A DNA stretch of 64,000 nucleotides from Gynuella sunshinyii YC6258 (GCF_000940805.1 NZ_CP007142.1:2332593-2396592), one strand, 5' to 3'. Shown: positions 26,739 to 36,611, numbered from the stretch's first letter. Notes: generated from the letters alone by a model not told the origin. A program made the numbers and translations.

Positions 26739-27238
26739 TGGGTCGAGAACGGAATCGGCGGATATTTAAGGGTTGAAAGTTTGCGTTTTTATTAAGTCGC
26801 TAAAGTTTTCTTTAACGTGGTCAGCAAGGGGCTGGACAGGTTAGCTAACTTATCTCAGTAGGTTGTCTGGTAATCTGACGAAAGTTCAGTACAAACCTGT
26901 CGAAAATGGTGCCGATGTACTGATGTCACGATATGAATGTAATTGTTTGTAGCAATCTCTGCGCTAATAGAGTGTATGTAAATTTTTAGATGAGATGAGT
27001 TTATCGGCTGGAAAATCTGAACTGACCGTTATTTTGCTAACGGTATGTTTGGATAAGATGTAAACAATTCCGGGTGAAGTTGTTGATAATCCTGATCGAT
27101 AGCGCTCCAGCTCCTGTGTCAAGGCCGGAGGTCGTCCACAGCAAATGCCCAAGGTTGTAAAATATGGCAATTTGTTGTCTATCGCCAAAACAAGAATCCG
27201 CCAGTAGTCTCCAGCCACTGACGGATAATGGTGACTGT
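26739..27238. other. Intergenic region between two chemoreceptor genes
   Basis: 500 bases, AT-rich at 26740-27000, without a convincing gene. Two short leftward frames (26964-27218 and 27037-27288) show no family features. The region should contain the promoter of the left chemoreceptor; I see no terminator or strong operator. Confidence 0.4.
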
Positions 27239-28888
27239 TTATAGTTTGAACTGTTGAACCAATTGATTAAGTAACTGAGACAACTCATGTAGTTGCCGGC
27301 TTGAGTCGGTCAACTGATCGGCAAATTCAGCTGTTTCGGTGGTGAGATGATTAATGTCTTCGACATCCTTGCTTAATTCTGCGACCACTGTGGATTGCTC
27401 TTCGGTGGCGGTTGCCACCTGAATGTTCACATCGCTGATGCTGCCAATGTATTCCGTGATACTGCCAAGCGAGGTATTGGCCTCGTCCGCCTGTTCTACC
27501 ACTCGCAGGCTGTGTTCCTGGCTTTCTTTCATGACACTGACTGTTTTGGCTGACTGGTCTTGCAGGCGATTGATCATGTTCTGTATTTCTTCTGTGGATG
27601 TCGCAGAACGACTGGCCAGATTACGAACTTCATCGGCGACCACAGCAAAACCCCGTCCTTGTTCGCCGGCACGGGCGGCTTCAATGGCAGCATTCAAAGC
27701 CAGCAGGTTGGTTTGCTCAGAAATGCCTCGAATGGTTTCCAGAATACTGCCAATGGAATTGGTCTGTTCTGCCAGTGAACCAATAACGGTGCTGACATTA
27801 CTGATTTCATCCGACAAAGTATTGATCCCCTGACGAGCCTCCGCCACGACTTTGGCGCCCTGGGAAGAACGTTCACTGGCCTTTTTAGCGGAGTCTGCAG
27901 CCAGAGAGGCGTTTTCGGCAATGTTTTCGATCGTTGCCCCCACTTCATTGATGGCAGTCGCCATTTGTGTGGTCCGGTCGCGCTCGTTGAGACAGTTTTC
28001 GTGAGTCATTCGGGCCTTGTTGGCCACTTCACCGGCGGTTTTTGCCAGTGTTTGGGAGTTCTGTGCCACGGCCTCAATCGCTTTGTGAATTTTACGCAGG
28101 AGTTGATTGAAATGGCTCGCGATTTCGGTCAGTTCATCCTGACCGCTGAGATCAATATGAGTTCTGAGATCGAGATTTTCTGAAGCATCCACAACATAAT
28201 TGCGCAGCCCATTGACTCGTTTGCTTAAGCGACGAAGGATCAGTGTGGCCAGCAATAGTGAAGCAACAATCGCGACAATCACCAGTACTATCATGTAATT
28301 GCGACTGCTTTCGTATGTAGTGATACTGTTGGTATACCGGGTTTCGGCCTGCGCCAGCAGTGTATCCAGCAGTTGGTTAACAGCCTTTCGCATATCGCCA
28401 TAGCTTTTCGCGTATTTGTTTTTGTAGATGTCATGCGCCGTTGCCAGATCGTTTTTCTCCAGCGCGTTGAACATAGGTTCAAGCTCATTGGCTTTAACAT
28501 TGCTAAAGCGATCAATGATTTCTTTCACAGCTGCCCGGGCATCGTCAGATACCTGTGCATCCAGCGCGTCCTGCAAAGCTGCATCCATTTCCGCTATATC
28601 TTCACCACGGGCTTCTTTCACCCGAGTCAAGACACCTCTTTCATCTTTTAAGCCATCCACTTCCTGTAGCAACATCATATCGATCCCAACCCGCATTCTC
28701 GGAATACGAGAAGCCACTTCGGCAAGGGATCTCATCGGTGCACTGGTATTTTCGGCTAAAGCCTGTGTTTGTTGCTGAAGTCTGCTAATACCGTTAAGAC
28801 CCGCCCAGCTGACCAGGAGCAACGCTATACATGGTAATGTAATCACCACCATAAATTGACTTCTAAGAGTCATTTTTCCGATAAACAC
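27239..28888 (-). CDS. Methyl-accepting chemotaxis protein with four-helix-bundle sensor
   Basis: The 549-residue receptor has a membrane helix at about 12-34, an all-helical periplasmic domain (35-190) of the 4HB_MCP type, a second membrane helix (about 190-212), HAMP and the cytoplasmic signalling coil with the conserved [17 protein letters not shown] tip. No C-terminal CheR-docking pentapeptide is present. The GTG at 28888 is chosen because TGGAGG lies 9 bases upstream; GTG 28906 lies before that site. No che genes are in the window, so it must feed a chemotaxis system encoded elsewhere. Confidence 0.92.
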   Translation of the reverse strand: MFIGKMTLRSQFMVVITLPCIALLLVSWAGLNGISRLQQQTQALAENTSAPMRSLAEVASRIPRMRVGIDMMLLQEVDGLKDERGVLTRVKEARGEDIAEMDAALQDALDAQVSDDARAAVKEIIDRFSNVKANELEPMFNALEKNDLATAHDIYKNKYAKSYGDMRKAVNQLLDTLLAQAETRYTNSITTYESSRNYMIVLVIVAIVASLLLATLILRRLSKRVNGLRNYVVDASENLDLRTHIDLSGQDELTEIASHFNQLLRKIHKAIEAVAQNSQTLAKTAGEVANKARMTHENCLNERDRTTQMATAINEVGATIENIAENASLAADSAKKASERSSQGAKVVAEARQGINTLSDEISNVSTVIGSLAEQTNSIGSILETIRGISEQTNLLALNAAIEAARAGEQGRGFAVVADEVRNLASRSATSTEEIQNMINRLQDQSAKTVSVMKESQEHSLRVVEQADEANTSLGSITEYIGSISDVNIQVATATEEQSTVVAELSKDVEDINHLTTETAEFADQLTDSSRQLHELSQLLNQLVQQFKL

Positions 28889-29419
28889 TTTAGTTAGCCT
28901 CCACACTTAAAAAGCAAGTATCTGCTTGGAATCAGTATAGACAACGTTAGTTGTAGTAAATGAATTTTTATGGTCAGGTACTGAGTCTTTATTCTGAATT
29001 ACTTGTTAGGCAATAACGGCAGTAAATATGGTAACTTGATGGCTGCCGGACAAATAAAGCAGCAAATGGGTGGTGTCAGGTTGCCGGAAAATTACTGTGA
29101 TGGAGGTTTTTTCTCAGACGATGACCGTAGTGTAAATAACTGAGAATCAGGGAAGATCTGAGTTTTCAGGTGTGTGCCAACGGTGTTATTTGGCTGGCAG
29201 TCTGAAAGCAATCGCGGAGCAATTGTGGTCGCAGAGAGGATTGACTGACATGAGTTTTTGCCCAGGTACCGGTTTCATATGATTAACCTGACAATTAAAT
29301 GGTCATCCTGATTTCTTGAAGCTCGCATTGGCTGTGGCCCGACATCTCGCTGCATCCCTTATAATACGATGAACCCGGTATCAATGCTTGTCAGGCTCAT
29401 AAGACTGTAGATGATGTGG
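28889..29419. other. Intergenic region left of the quinone reductase gene
   Basis: About 530 bases with no gene, repeat or clear terminator. It holds the promoter of the chemoreceptor to the left. Confidence 0.4.
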
Positions 29420-30001
29420 TTAATATTTTAACGCTATTTTTTTAACAAAAGCGTCCACTTTCGAAGGTGAAGCATTTTCGCTTTTATAAAATGACAGCAT
29501 CTGGAATTTGCATTTTTTCGTGCAGGCGCCCAGCAACGCAATTTTAAGAATTCTTTTTACCGGTTGCCGTAATACCAGTTTGTCCACCCACCAGGGTGAT
29601 CCGAGCGTGGTGATGACTTTTACTTCTTTCAGATTATTCAGACAGGGGGTGATCGCACCCAAGTCCGAGGCATGGTTATAGGCATGGCCGGGAGCCCATA
29701 CCCGATCAAACCAGCCTTTTAAAATAGCAGGGAAACCAAACCACCACGTCGGAAACACCAATACCAGTGACTCTGCCTGTTTCAATTGCGCGATTTCGGC
29801 CTGAACGAGTGTTTCATCAAATTGAGTCTGATAATAACTCTGTCTTTCTTCCCTGGTGAGTACCGGCGCAAATTCACGTTCGTACAGGTTGAGTAAGCTT
29901 ACATTGTAACCTTTTGATCTTAAATGTGATGCCGTTTTATTGGCCAGATAATCACATAGACTGCCTTTGAGTGGGTGAGCCAGAACCAGCAGACATTTCA
30001 C
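29420..30001 (-). CDS. Flavodoxin-fold NAD(P)H quinone oxidoreductase
   Basis: The 193-residue protein belongs to the Flavodoxin_2 family (NQO1/MdaB/KefF type): KCLLVLAHPLKGS is the FMN/FAD phosphate loop, SLVLVFPTWWFGFPAILKGW and RVWAPGHAY follow, and TTLGSPWW is the second flavin-contacting region. It should reduce quinones or other electrophiles by two electrons in the cytoplasm. The GTG start at 30001 is preceded by a near-perfect AAGGAGGT 4 bases upstream; the in-frame codons further upstream (to 30031) precede that site and are rejected. It follows ilvA by 59 bases on the same strand and may be in its transcript. Confidence 0.88.
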   Translation of the reverse strand: MKCLLVLAHPLKGSLCDYLANKTASHLRSKGYNVSLLNLYEREFAPVLTREERQSYYQTQFDETLVQAEIAQLKQAESLVLVFPTWWFGFPAILKGWFDRVWAPGHAYNHASDLGAITPCLNNLKEVKVITTLGSPWWVDKLVLRQPVKRILKIALLGACTKKCKFQMLSFYKSENASPSKVDAFVKKIALKY

Positions 30002-30060
30002 AGGAACCTCCTTCAACTCCATTAAGTTCACGTTGTCCGTTAATATATTCCTGAGCCTGT

Positions 30061-31593
30061 TCAGGCTGGCTTAGAGCTGTTTGGGTTAGCCAGAAACAAC
30101 TGATAAGCCGGATTATTGGTTTCTTCCCAATAGGGGTAATCCAGTTCTGCCAGGAAACTTTGAAAGGCTTTTTTATCTCCAGAGGCTACCTGCATGCCAC
30201 ATAATACCCGGCCATAAGCGGCACCATGATTGCGATAGTGGAACAGGGAAATATTAAATTTTCCACCGAGTTTCTTCAGAAAGTTCATCAACGCTCCGGG
30301 GCGTTCGGGAAATTCAAACCGATAGATCACTTCATGTTCGACGATGCTGCTGTGGCCACCGACCATATGACGAACATGGGATTTGGCCATGTCATTATCG
30401 GTTAGATCCAATACCGGGTAATCGTGCTTCCTGAGTAATGCGGCAATGTGCTCACGGTCAGCCAGATCGCTGGTTTGCAGGCCTACAAATATCTGTGCCA
30501 TCTCTCCATCGGTATATCGGTAGTTAAATTCTGTCACCGGGCGTTTGCCAATGACATTGATAAACTGCTGATAGCTGCCCGGGCGTTCAGGAATAGTGAC
30601 CGCGAATACGGCTTCTCGATGTTCACCGATTTCGGCCCGCTCGGCCACATAGCGCAGTCGGTCAAAATTAATGTTGGCACCCGAACAAATGGCCACCAGA
30701 TTCTGGTTGCTTGGCTGGTTTTCTTCGACATATTTCTTCAAACCGGCCACACCTACCGCGCCGGCAGTTTCCGCCACTGAGCGGGTGTCATCAAAAATGT
30801 CCTTGATGGCGGCACAAATTTCGTCTGCGGTCACGGTAATGACGTCGTCCACATAGTCTTTACAGACTTTCCAGGTCTCTGCGCCGATCTGGGCAACGGC
30901 AATACCTTCGGCGAATATGCCCACCTGAGGCAGAGTGACACGACGATTATGTTCCTTGGCTGCTTTCAGACAGGCGGATTCCTCAAATTCCACACCGATG
31001 ACTTTGGTAGTGGGACGGATATATTTGGTGTAGGCCGCAATGCCGGCAATCAGACCGCCGCCGCCCACAGGCACGAAAATGGCGTCAACTTCCTGGGTCT
31101 GATGAAAAATCTCTCTGGCAATAGTGCCTTGCCCAGCAATGACTTCGGGGTCGTCATAAGGGTGAATGTAGGTATAACCCTTTTCTTCAGCCAATTGCTG
31201 TGAATGAACAGCGGCTTCTTCAAACGAGTCGCCGTGCAGAACGACCTTGCCACCGCGGGCCCTGACGGACTTGACCTTGATTTCAGCGGTTGCTTTAGGC
31301 ATGACGATGGTGGCTTTCACGTTCATGATCCTGGCTGCCTGAGCCAGCCCCTGGGCATGATTGCCGGCAGAGGCGCAAATAACGCCTTTGGCCTTTTGTT
31401 CGTCGGACAGGTGGGCCATTTTGTTATAGGCACCGCGGAGTTTGAATGAGAATACCGGCTGAAGATCTTCACGTTTGATCCAGACCTGGTTGTTCAATCG
31501 GTTGGAAAGGTTGGGGGCTGGATCGAGTGATGTTTCGACGGCTGCTTCATAGACTTTGGCATTGAGGATTTTTTTGACGTAACTTTCCAACAT
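30061..31593 (-). CDS. ilvA: Threonine ammonia-lyase, biosynthetic
   Basis: The 510-residue PLP enzyme converts threonine to 2-oxobutanoate, the first step of isoleucine synthesis. The PLP lysine is Lys51 in FSFKLRGAYNKM; GGGGLIAG binds the cofactor phosphate. Two C-terminal ACT-like regulatory domains (from about 330: AVFAVTIPERPGSYQQF, and 425: EVIYRFEFPERPGALMNF) identify the long, isoleucine-inhibited biosynthetic type. It is divergent from rpiA, as in many gammaproteobacteria. Confidence 0.96.
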   Translation of the reverse strand: MLESYVKKILNAKVYEAAVETSLDPAPNLSNRLNNQVWIKREDLQPVFSFKLRGAYNKMAHLSDEQKAKGVICASAGNHAQGLAQAARIMNVKATIVMPKATAEIKVKSVRARGGKVVLHGDSFEEAAVHSQQLAEEKGYTYIHPYDDPEVIAGQGTIAREIFHQTQEVDAIFVPVGGGGLIAGIAAYTKYIRPTTKVIGVEFEESACLKAAKEHNRRVTLPQVGIFAEGIAVAQIGAETWKVCKDYVDDVITVTADEICAAIKDIFDDTRSVAETAGAVGVAGLKKYVEENQPSNQNLVAICSGANINFDRLRYVAERAEIGEHREAVFAVTIPERPGSYQQFINVIGKRPVTEFNYRYTDGEMAQIFVGLQTSDLADREHIAALLRKHDYPVLDLTDNDMAKSHVRHMVGGHSSIVEHEVIYRFEFPERPGALMNFLKKLGGKFNISLFHYRNHGAAYGRVLCGMQVASGDKKAFQSFLAELDYPYWEETNNPAYQLFLANPNSSKPA

Positions 31594-31740
31594 AATCAGT
31601 GGCTACCTGTATTAAACAACACTTCCCAACGGGCTGGACGGCGCAGTTTAGCGGAAGGGTGGGGATGTTTCATCATTGCATCATGACTTTAATCACGAGT
31701 GACCTATAATGGCTGCATATATTGCAGTGAGGACTCCAAA

Positions 31741-32445
31741 ATGACCCAAGACGAACTAAAACATCAAGTGGCGCTGGCCGCGATTGACTATATCAAGACT
31801 CTGATTAAACCGGACTCTATTATTGGTGTGGGAACCGGTTCTACCGCAAATCTGTTCATTGATGAACTGGCAGCGGTCAAAGATAAGTTTCAGGGAGCGG
31901 TCGCCAGTTCGGATGCGTCTGCTGAGCGTCTTAAGGGGCATGGTATTGAGGTTTTTGATCTGAACTCGGTTGATGAAATTGTCGTTTATGTGGATGGCGC
32001 TGATGAGGCGAACAAGAGCCTGTGTCTGATCAAAGGTGGCGGTGCCGCGTTGACTCAGGAGAAAATCGTGGCGCAGGTGGCCAAACAGTTTGTCTGCATT
32101 GCTGATGAATCAAAAGCGGTCGAAATTCTGGGTGCATTTCCGCTGCCTGTGGAAGTGATTCCAATGGCCAGAGCATTGGTGGGTCGGGAAATGGTTAAGT
32201 TGGGGGGAGATCCGGTCTGGCGTGAAGGGGTTGTTACGGACAATGGCAATCAGATTATTGATGTGCATGGACTGAAAATTACCAATCCTGAGGACCTGGA
32301 AGCCAAAATCAATATGATTCCCGGAGTGGTGACCAATGGTTTGTTCGCACATCGCGCAGCGGATGTGTTGCTGCTGTCGACTCAGGAAGGGGTGAAAACG
32401 TATTCCGTTATGAATACCGTTTCAGCAGAAGGGAACTATTTTTAG
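31741..32445 (+). CDS. rpiA: Ribose-5-phosphate isomerase A
   Basis: The 234-residue enzyme interconverts ribose-5-phosphate and ribulose-5-phosphate in the pentose phosphate pathway. Family motifs are GVGTGSTA near residue 30, VDGADEAN near 85, [11 protein letters not shown] and the late [12 protein letters not shown]. The start at 31741 has GAGGA 7 bases upstream; the frame is open further left but without a better site. A hairpin terminator follows at 32474. Confidence 0.96.
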   Translation: MTQDELKHQVALAAIDYIKTLIKPDSIIGVGTGSTANLFIDELAAVKDKFQGAVASSDASAERLKGHGIEVFDLNSVDEIVVYVDGADEANKSLCLIKGGGAALTQEKIVAQVAKQFVCIADESKAVEILGAFPLPVEVIPMARALVGREMVKLGGDPVWREGVVTDNGNQIIDVHGLKITNPEDLEAKINMIPGVVTNGLFAHRAADVLLLSTQEGVKTYSVMNTVSAEGNYF

Positions 32446-32473
32446 TTCCCAGAATATTCCAGGCGTGCTTCAG

Positions 32474-32493
32474 GGCAGGTTGTCTGACCTGCC
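32474..32493 (+). terminator. rpiA terminator
   Basis: GGCAGGT-TGTCTG-ACCTGCC is a perfect 7-bp stem 29 bases after the rpiA stop, followed by TTTAATCTTTATT. Confidence 0.75.
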
Positions 32494-32501
32494 TTTAATC
32501 T

Positions 32502-32945
32502 TTATTCGACCCGGTTCCAGACTTGTGTTCTGCCGATGAGTGAAAATCCGATGAAGCCACGGACTTCGAGATTTTTACCGCCATTGGTGACCATGAGTTT
32601 GGCTTTATATTCTTTGCCATTGCCCGGATCCAGAATTTTTCCACCCTTCCATTCCTCACCGTCCTGAGTCAGTCCCCAGATAAAGTTCATGCCTTCGATG
32701 GGTTGATTGGCGCGTGAGCCCTTGCATTTTTTACAGACCTTCCCTTTATCTGCGGCTGCCAGCAGCTCAACGATATCGCCTTTAAGCTCATCACCATCCA
32801 TATAGATATGTACTACACTTTTAGCCTGGTTGGTTTCATCGTCAATGGTCTGCCATTGACCGATAGGGGAGGTCATGTCTGCGGCGAATGCCTGCATGGT
32901 CAGAGCGGTGAGTAACGCAAATATTATTGTTATCGTGTTCTTCAT
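32502..32945 (-). CDS. Secreted DUF2147 protein
   Basis: The 147-residue protein has a signal peptide (cleavage after FAA, about residue 22) and the DUF2147 pattern: PIGQWQTIDDETNQAKSVV at the mature start, a CKKC pair, LDPGNGKEYKAKL, and the closing FIGFSLIGRTQVWNRVE. DUF2147 proteins are small periplasmic beta-barrels of unknown function, sometimes linked to membrane lipids. A single gene converging on rpiA. Confidence 0.88.
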   Translation of the reverse strand: MKNTITIIFALLTALTMQAFAADMTSPIGQWQTIDDETNQAKSVVHIYMDGDELKGDIVELLAAADKGKVCKKCKGSRANQPIEGMNFIWGLTQDGEEWKGGKILDPGNGKEYKAKLMVTNGGKNLEVRGFIGFSLIGRTQVWNRVE

Positions 32946-33046
32946 ATTGTTCTCCAGATACTAGGGGCCATTATCAATAGCTGGCCTGCTGCTGCACGTT
33001 ACCACAACGTATTGAAGAGACAAGTTCGTTGATTTCAGGGCAAAAA

Positions 33047-33520
33047 TTACCCCTGAATATCGGCTAATTGAGCATTGATGAGTTTAATCAGATCTTCCGG
33101 AGCCATTTCTATCTGCAGTCCGCGTTTACCGGCGCTGAAAAACATCGTGGTTAATGCTGAGCAGGATTGGTCAATAACTGCTGGCAGTCGTTGTTTTTGT
33201 CCCAACGGACTGATACCGCCAACGACATATCCCGTGGCTTTCTGGGCCTTCTGGTGATCGGACATCTGGGCTTTCTTCCAACCAAGCGTTTTGGCCGCAG
33301 CTTTGAGGTTCAGGCTGAAGGCGACCGGTACAATTGCCATCGCCAGTCTGGAATGCTGGCTGTCAGGCGTGATGATCAGTGTCTTGAACAATTGTTCTTC
33401 CGGGCGTCCCAGGTAAGCAGCCACGGCATTGCCATAACCCGGGCCGGACATTTCAACCTCGTATTCGTGTATTTGGAAGGGTATTTTCTGTTTTTTGAGC
33501 AGTTGTATTGCGGGAGTCAT
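33047..33520 (-). CDS. ybaK: Cys-tRNA(Pro) deacylase YbaK/EbsC
   Basis: The 157-residue protein is a full-length YbaK-type trans-editing enzyme that hydrolyses cysteine misacylated onto tRNA-Pro. The catalytic lysine region is LFKTLIIT, and the substrate-site motif GYVVGGISPLGQ is intact. Its start codon overlaps the stop of the RimJ-like gene by one base (TGATG), so the two are translationally coupled. Confidence 0.92.
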   Translation of the reverse strand: MTPAIQLLKKQKIPFQIHEYEVEMSGPGYGNAVAAYLGRPEEQLFKTLIITPDSQHSRLAMAIVPVAFSLNLKAAAKTLGWKKAQMSDHQKAQKATGYVVGGISPLGQKQRLPAVIDQSCSALTTMFFSAGKRGLQIEMAPEDLIKLINAQLADIQG

Positions 33521-34092
33521 CAGGCCAAACCTTTGCTGTTGAAATCAGGATTGTTCAGAGCTGTCAGTATATGATCCCGCCATTCTCCATTGAGGTAGAG
33601 ATAATCTCTGGCGTATCCTTCGATCGTGAATCCCAGTCGCTTAAGCAGTATCCCGGAGCGTTCATTGACAGGTTGGTAATTGGCCATTAGACGGTGCAGG
33701 CAAAGCGTATTGAAGGCAAATTTCAGTGCAGCCTCCATGGCTTCCCGCATTAGCCCTTGTCCTTCATATTGCTGGTCAATTTTGTAGCCAATTAATGCTG
33801 CTTGAAATACTCCGCGGATAATGCCGGATATTTGAATCTGGCAGATCAGTTGCTGAGTATCCTTATGATATCCATAAAGGCCATATTCGGTTTCATCGTT
33901 CCATTTCTTTTCTTCCAGCTGTAGTTTTTTGTACCAGAATTCCAGGTCGCTGCGATCCAATACGCTGGCAGGTGAGCCCAAGCGAAAGTGATGACGGTTT
34001 TCCTGATGAAGTTTTAGTACAGCTGCTGCCATATCCCTGTGAGCGGGCTTTATGATAAGACGTTCAGTGAGAATATCTGTGCGGTCAGTCAT
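33520..34092 (-). CDS. RimJ/RimL-like GNAT acetyltransferase
   Basis: The 190-residue protein is a GNAT N-acetyltransferase with ERLIIKPAHRDMA at the start, the acetyl-CoA loop region YEGQGLMREAMEAAL and LHRLMANYQPVNERSGILLKRLGF. The last stretch and overall length are typical of the RimJ group that acetylates the N-terminus of ribosomal protein S5, but close relatives act on other targets. AAGGA sits 6 bases before the ATG at 34092. Coupled to ybaK downstream. Confidence 0.88.
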   Translation of the reverse strand: MTDRTDILTERLIIKPAHRDMAAAVLKLHQENRHHFRLGSPASVLDRSDLEFWYKKLQLEEKKWNDETEYGLYGYHKDTQQLICQIQISGIIRGVFQAALIGYKIDQQYEGQGLMREAMEAALKFAFNTLCLHRLMANYQPVNERSGILLKRLGFTIEGYARDYLYLNGEWRDHILTALNNPDFNSKGLA

Positions 34093-34112
34093 CAATTATC
34101 CTTATGTGAAAA

Positions 34113-34130
34113 TGCCAGCATGTGCTGGCA
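34113..34130 (-). terminator. Probable terminator of the CpxRA-like operon
   Basis: TGCCAGCA-TG-TGCTGGCA is an 18-base palindrome 46 bases beyond the kinase stop, followed leftward by TTTT. It overlaps the leader of the RimJ-like gene, so partial read-through into that gene is possible. Confidence 0.55.
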
Positions 34131-34176
34131 GTTTGTTATGTACTGGCGAGAAAATAAAGAGGGGCGGCCGACGATA

Positions 34177-35646
34177 TCACTGCTGTGGCAGGCGTATATT
34201 ACTGTCACTCTCCAGTCTGGGTGGCTGTTTTGTTTCCGGCTTGGTGATGGATGGTAATTGAATCTGAAACTCCAGACCGCCACCGATGTGGTTTTTGGCC
34301 GACAGAGTTCCATTATGACTGCTGATTACCTGCTCTGCGATTGAAAGCCCAAGACCGGCACCGCCGTCTGCAGTATTTTCCACCGCCCGAAAGAAAGGTT
34401 CAAACAGATGTTGCAGAACCTCTTCGGATGTTCCAGGACCATGATCCCGGATGAGAATTTCCACTCTGTCTGTTTTTCCAAAGGCCATATCGCGGGTTTC
34501 TATCTCCACTGCCGTGTGCTCTTTGGTGTAGCGAATACCATTACGGACGATGTTTTCCAATGCACTGTGCAGTAGTGAAGACTCACCTTTGATCCATTTG
34601 GAGTGACCTGTTTTCAGGGTGACTGATTTGTTCACTGCTCTGGCTTCAAAGTTGGCATCGTCCGCCAGCTGGATCAACAGCGGAGTCAGATCCATGGGCG
34701 CCCACTCCATGCTCTGCATTTTATTTTCCAGTCTCGAAAGTTTGAGCACCTGGGCAATCATCTGTTCGAGTTTTTCGGTTTCCCGTTCAATACGTTCAAG
34801 AATGCCATGTACCTCCGGGCCGCATTTTTGATGAGCGATACCGAGAGCGACCTGAATTCGGGTGATCGGGGAACGCAGTTCATGACTGACATTGCTGAGT
34901 AATCGTTGCTGTGCATAGACCAGGTTTTCCAGTCGACTGGCCATATAATCGAAGTCCCTTCCCAGATGACCGAATTCATCCATGCGTTTGGTCAGGGAGT
35001 GGCCGATGCGGGTATCGAGTTTTCCGCCTGCCAGTTCCCGGTATGCCCGACCAAATTTGGTCAGAGGACGCGAAAACGACCATGCCAGAAATGCACTGAG
35101 TAATCCGCTGAGCAATAACGACAGCATTAGTATGACTGTTTCGTTCAGATATTCCTGAGGCAGTGAAGACGGTGGCGAGGCATTCCATCCGCGTAGCAGC
35201 AAATAGTAACCTTGATTACCAATTTGGAGTGTTGCCGGACCAAGCCAGACTTCATTACGCCAAAAGCCCAATACCGGACGGGTTTCATCCAGCATGGTGC
35301 TGAGCAGGGGGAAGGCTGATCTCGGTGGACGAGGTAATCCAATAATTCGAAATTCCTCGTCTACAAGATAGATCTGTACCCGTTCCAGTTCGTTGATGCG
35401 CTGTAACTGTGTGACTGCTTCACTACCGTAACGGGCATAAATTTGCAGGACCCTGCGAGCCTGACTGGCAAGTGCTTCAATAGATTCAGAATTGGCAGGC
35501 TCTATTTGATATGGACGATTAATGGATTTGACCACCACCGAAGTGATGGCGATGATCAAAATACAGGTAATCCAGAACCAGAGAAAGATCTTTCCAAATA
35601 AGGTGTGCCAGGGATTCAGCCGGGAAGCAATTTTCCTCCAGCTCAT
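34177..35646 (-). CDS. CpxA-like sensor histidine kinase
   Basis: The 489-residue kinase has membrane helices at about 20-40 and 168-190 enclosing a periplasmic sensor domain, then HAMP, a HisKA domain with His255 in SNVSHELRSP, and a HATPase_c domain (NIVRNGIRY, DHGPGTS, GGAGLGLSIAEQV). The periplasmic helix followed by YLVDEEFRIIG and PFRR-like PRPPRSAF resemble CpxA, the envelope-stress kinase. It overlaps the regulator gene by 4 bases (ATGA). Pairing with a CpxR-like regulator and a Cpx-box-like site upstream of the operon supports the assignment; no CpxP gene is found. Confidence 0.88.
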   Translation of the reverse strand: MSWRKIASRLNPWHTLFGKIFLWFWITCILIIAITSVVVKSINRPYQIEPANSESIEALASQARRVLQIYARYGSEAVTQLQRINELERVQIYLVDEEFRIIGLPRPPRSAFPLLSTMLDETRPVLGFWRNEVWLGPATLQIGNQGYYLLLRGWNASPPSSLPQEYLNETVILMLSLLLSGLLSAFLAWSFSRPLTKFGRAYRELAGGKLDTRIGHSLTKRMDEFGHLGRDFDYMASRLENLVYAQQRLLSNVSHELRSPITRIQVALGIAHQKCGPEVHGILERIERETEKLEQMIAQVLKLSRLENKMQSMEWAPMDLTPLLIQLADDANFEARAVNKSVTLKTGHSKWIKGESSLLHSALENIVRNGIRYTKEHTAVEIETRDMAFGKTDRVEILIRDHGPGTSEEVLQHLFEPFFRAVENTADGGAGLGLSIAEQVISSHNGTLSAKNHIGGGLEFQIQLPSITKPETKQPPRLESDSNIRLPQQ

Positions 35647-36356
35647 TCATCCTCACCTGTGATAAACATATAACCAACACCACGAATGGTTTTGATTTTC
35701 TGGTCATCGCCGATAATGACAGACATTTTCTTTCTAAGGTTACTAACGTGCATGTCAATGGAGCGGTCATACAGTTCGATTGGCCGACCCAGGGCAGCAA
35801 TGTTCAGTGAGTTTTTGTCTATAACGGTACCGGCTTCTTGCATCAATGCCTGCAGAACCCGAAACTCGGTTGTCGTCAGTTCCAACAACTGTCCCTGAAC
35901 CTTCACGGTATGTGTCGCAGTATCCAACACGACCTCATTGATCTCCAATGTGATGTGTTTTGGTGACTCATCGTTATCCATGTTGGCGCGACGGATCAGT
36001 GCTCTGATACGGGCAACCAGTTCCCGGTGAGAATAAGGTTTAGCCAGGTAATCGTCGGCACCAAGTTCCAGCCCGAGTACCCTGTCCATTTCATCTCCCT
36101 TGGCGGTTAACATGAGAATGGGAGTGCGATTCTGACGCTGGCGTAACTGCTTCAGAACATCAAAGCCACTCATGTCAGGCATCATGACATCAAGCAAAAT
36201 CAGTTCGTAATTTTTATCAGCTTTTTGCAGACCGGTAACACCATTGGGAGCCATTTCCAAATGAAACCCTTCAACTTCAAGATATTCCTGAAGTAACTGG
36301 CCAAGGCTTTGATCGTCGTCGATTAATAAAATACGAGTGTTGTGACTTTTGTTCAT
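35643..36356 (-). CDS. CpxR-like OmpR-family response regulator
   Basis: The 237-residue regulator has a receiver domain with acidic pocket LIDDD, phosphoacceptor Asp56 (LLDVMMP) and Lys106 (LAKPYS), and an OmpR/PhoB winged helix ending RTIRGVGYMF-like (KTIRGVGYMF). The segment ELYDRSIDMHVSNLRKK closely resembles CpxR. First gene of the operon with the kinase. A direct-repeat site at 36417-36432 in front of it suggests autoregulation. Confidence 0.9.
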   Translation of the reverse strand: MNKSHNTRILLIDDDQSLGQLLQEYLEVEGFHLEMAPNGVTGLQKADKNYELILLDVMMPDMSGFDVLKQLRQRQNRTPILMLTAKGDEMDRVLGLELGADDYLAKPYSHRELVARIRALIRRANMDNDESPKHITLEINEVVLDTATHTVKVQGQLLELTTTEFRVLQALMQEAGTVIDKNSLNIAALGRPIELYDRSIDMHVSNLRKKMSVIIGDDQKIKTIRGVGYMFITGEDE

Positions 36357-36416
36357 AATATCGTCCCAGTAAATTCAGAGGCCAATTGTAAAGGCGCGCG
36401 GAACCTGTAATATCGG

Positions 36417-36432
36417 TTTACCCAGATTTTAC
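36417..36432 (-). promoter_or_regulatory. Cpx-box-like direct repeat
   Basis: Read leftward, GTAAA-N6-GTAAA: two half-sites 11 bp apart, one helical turn. The published CpxR consensus is GTAAA-N5-GTAAA, so spacing is one base longer. A further GTAAA lies at 36388-36392 on the other strand. It lies 61 bases upstream of the regulator start. Confidence 0.55.
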
Positions 36433-36549
36433 AAGCTTCCGACACAACTTTGCCGCCCTTAAATTAAACTCCCGAATACGTTAAATCGTCTATTTGCCTG
36501 TCTCATGATGAGCAGGTGTTGTTTGGATTTACCATCATTGCTCAGTCGG

Positions 36550-36611
36550 GAATGACTCCACTTCCACGAGTCAATTCAACGCCGCCAGGTAGTATAAGTG
36601 CGGCTTTTTTT
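36550..36611 (+). terminator. Orphan rightward intrinsic terminator with a preceding hairpin; possible sRNA 3' end
   Basis: GCCGC (36581-36585) pairs with GCGGC (36600-36604), followed at once by seven T. Just upstream, TGACTC (36553-36558) pairs with GAGTCA (36568-36573), extended by a bulged GAA/TTC, giving a second hairpin. No rightward gene precedes these elements; both flanking genes are leftward. This is the shape of the 3' end of a small regulatory RNA transcribed rightward from the 36440-36520 region. Confidence 0.5.

Noticed and set aside
25500-27720. Near-identical sequence of about 40 bases in the two chemoreceptor genes (near 25530 and 27680)
   Set aside because: It encodes the invariant signalling tip of all chemoreceptors, so it is protein-level conservation and not a mobile repeat.
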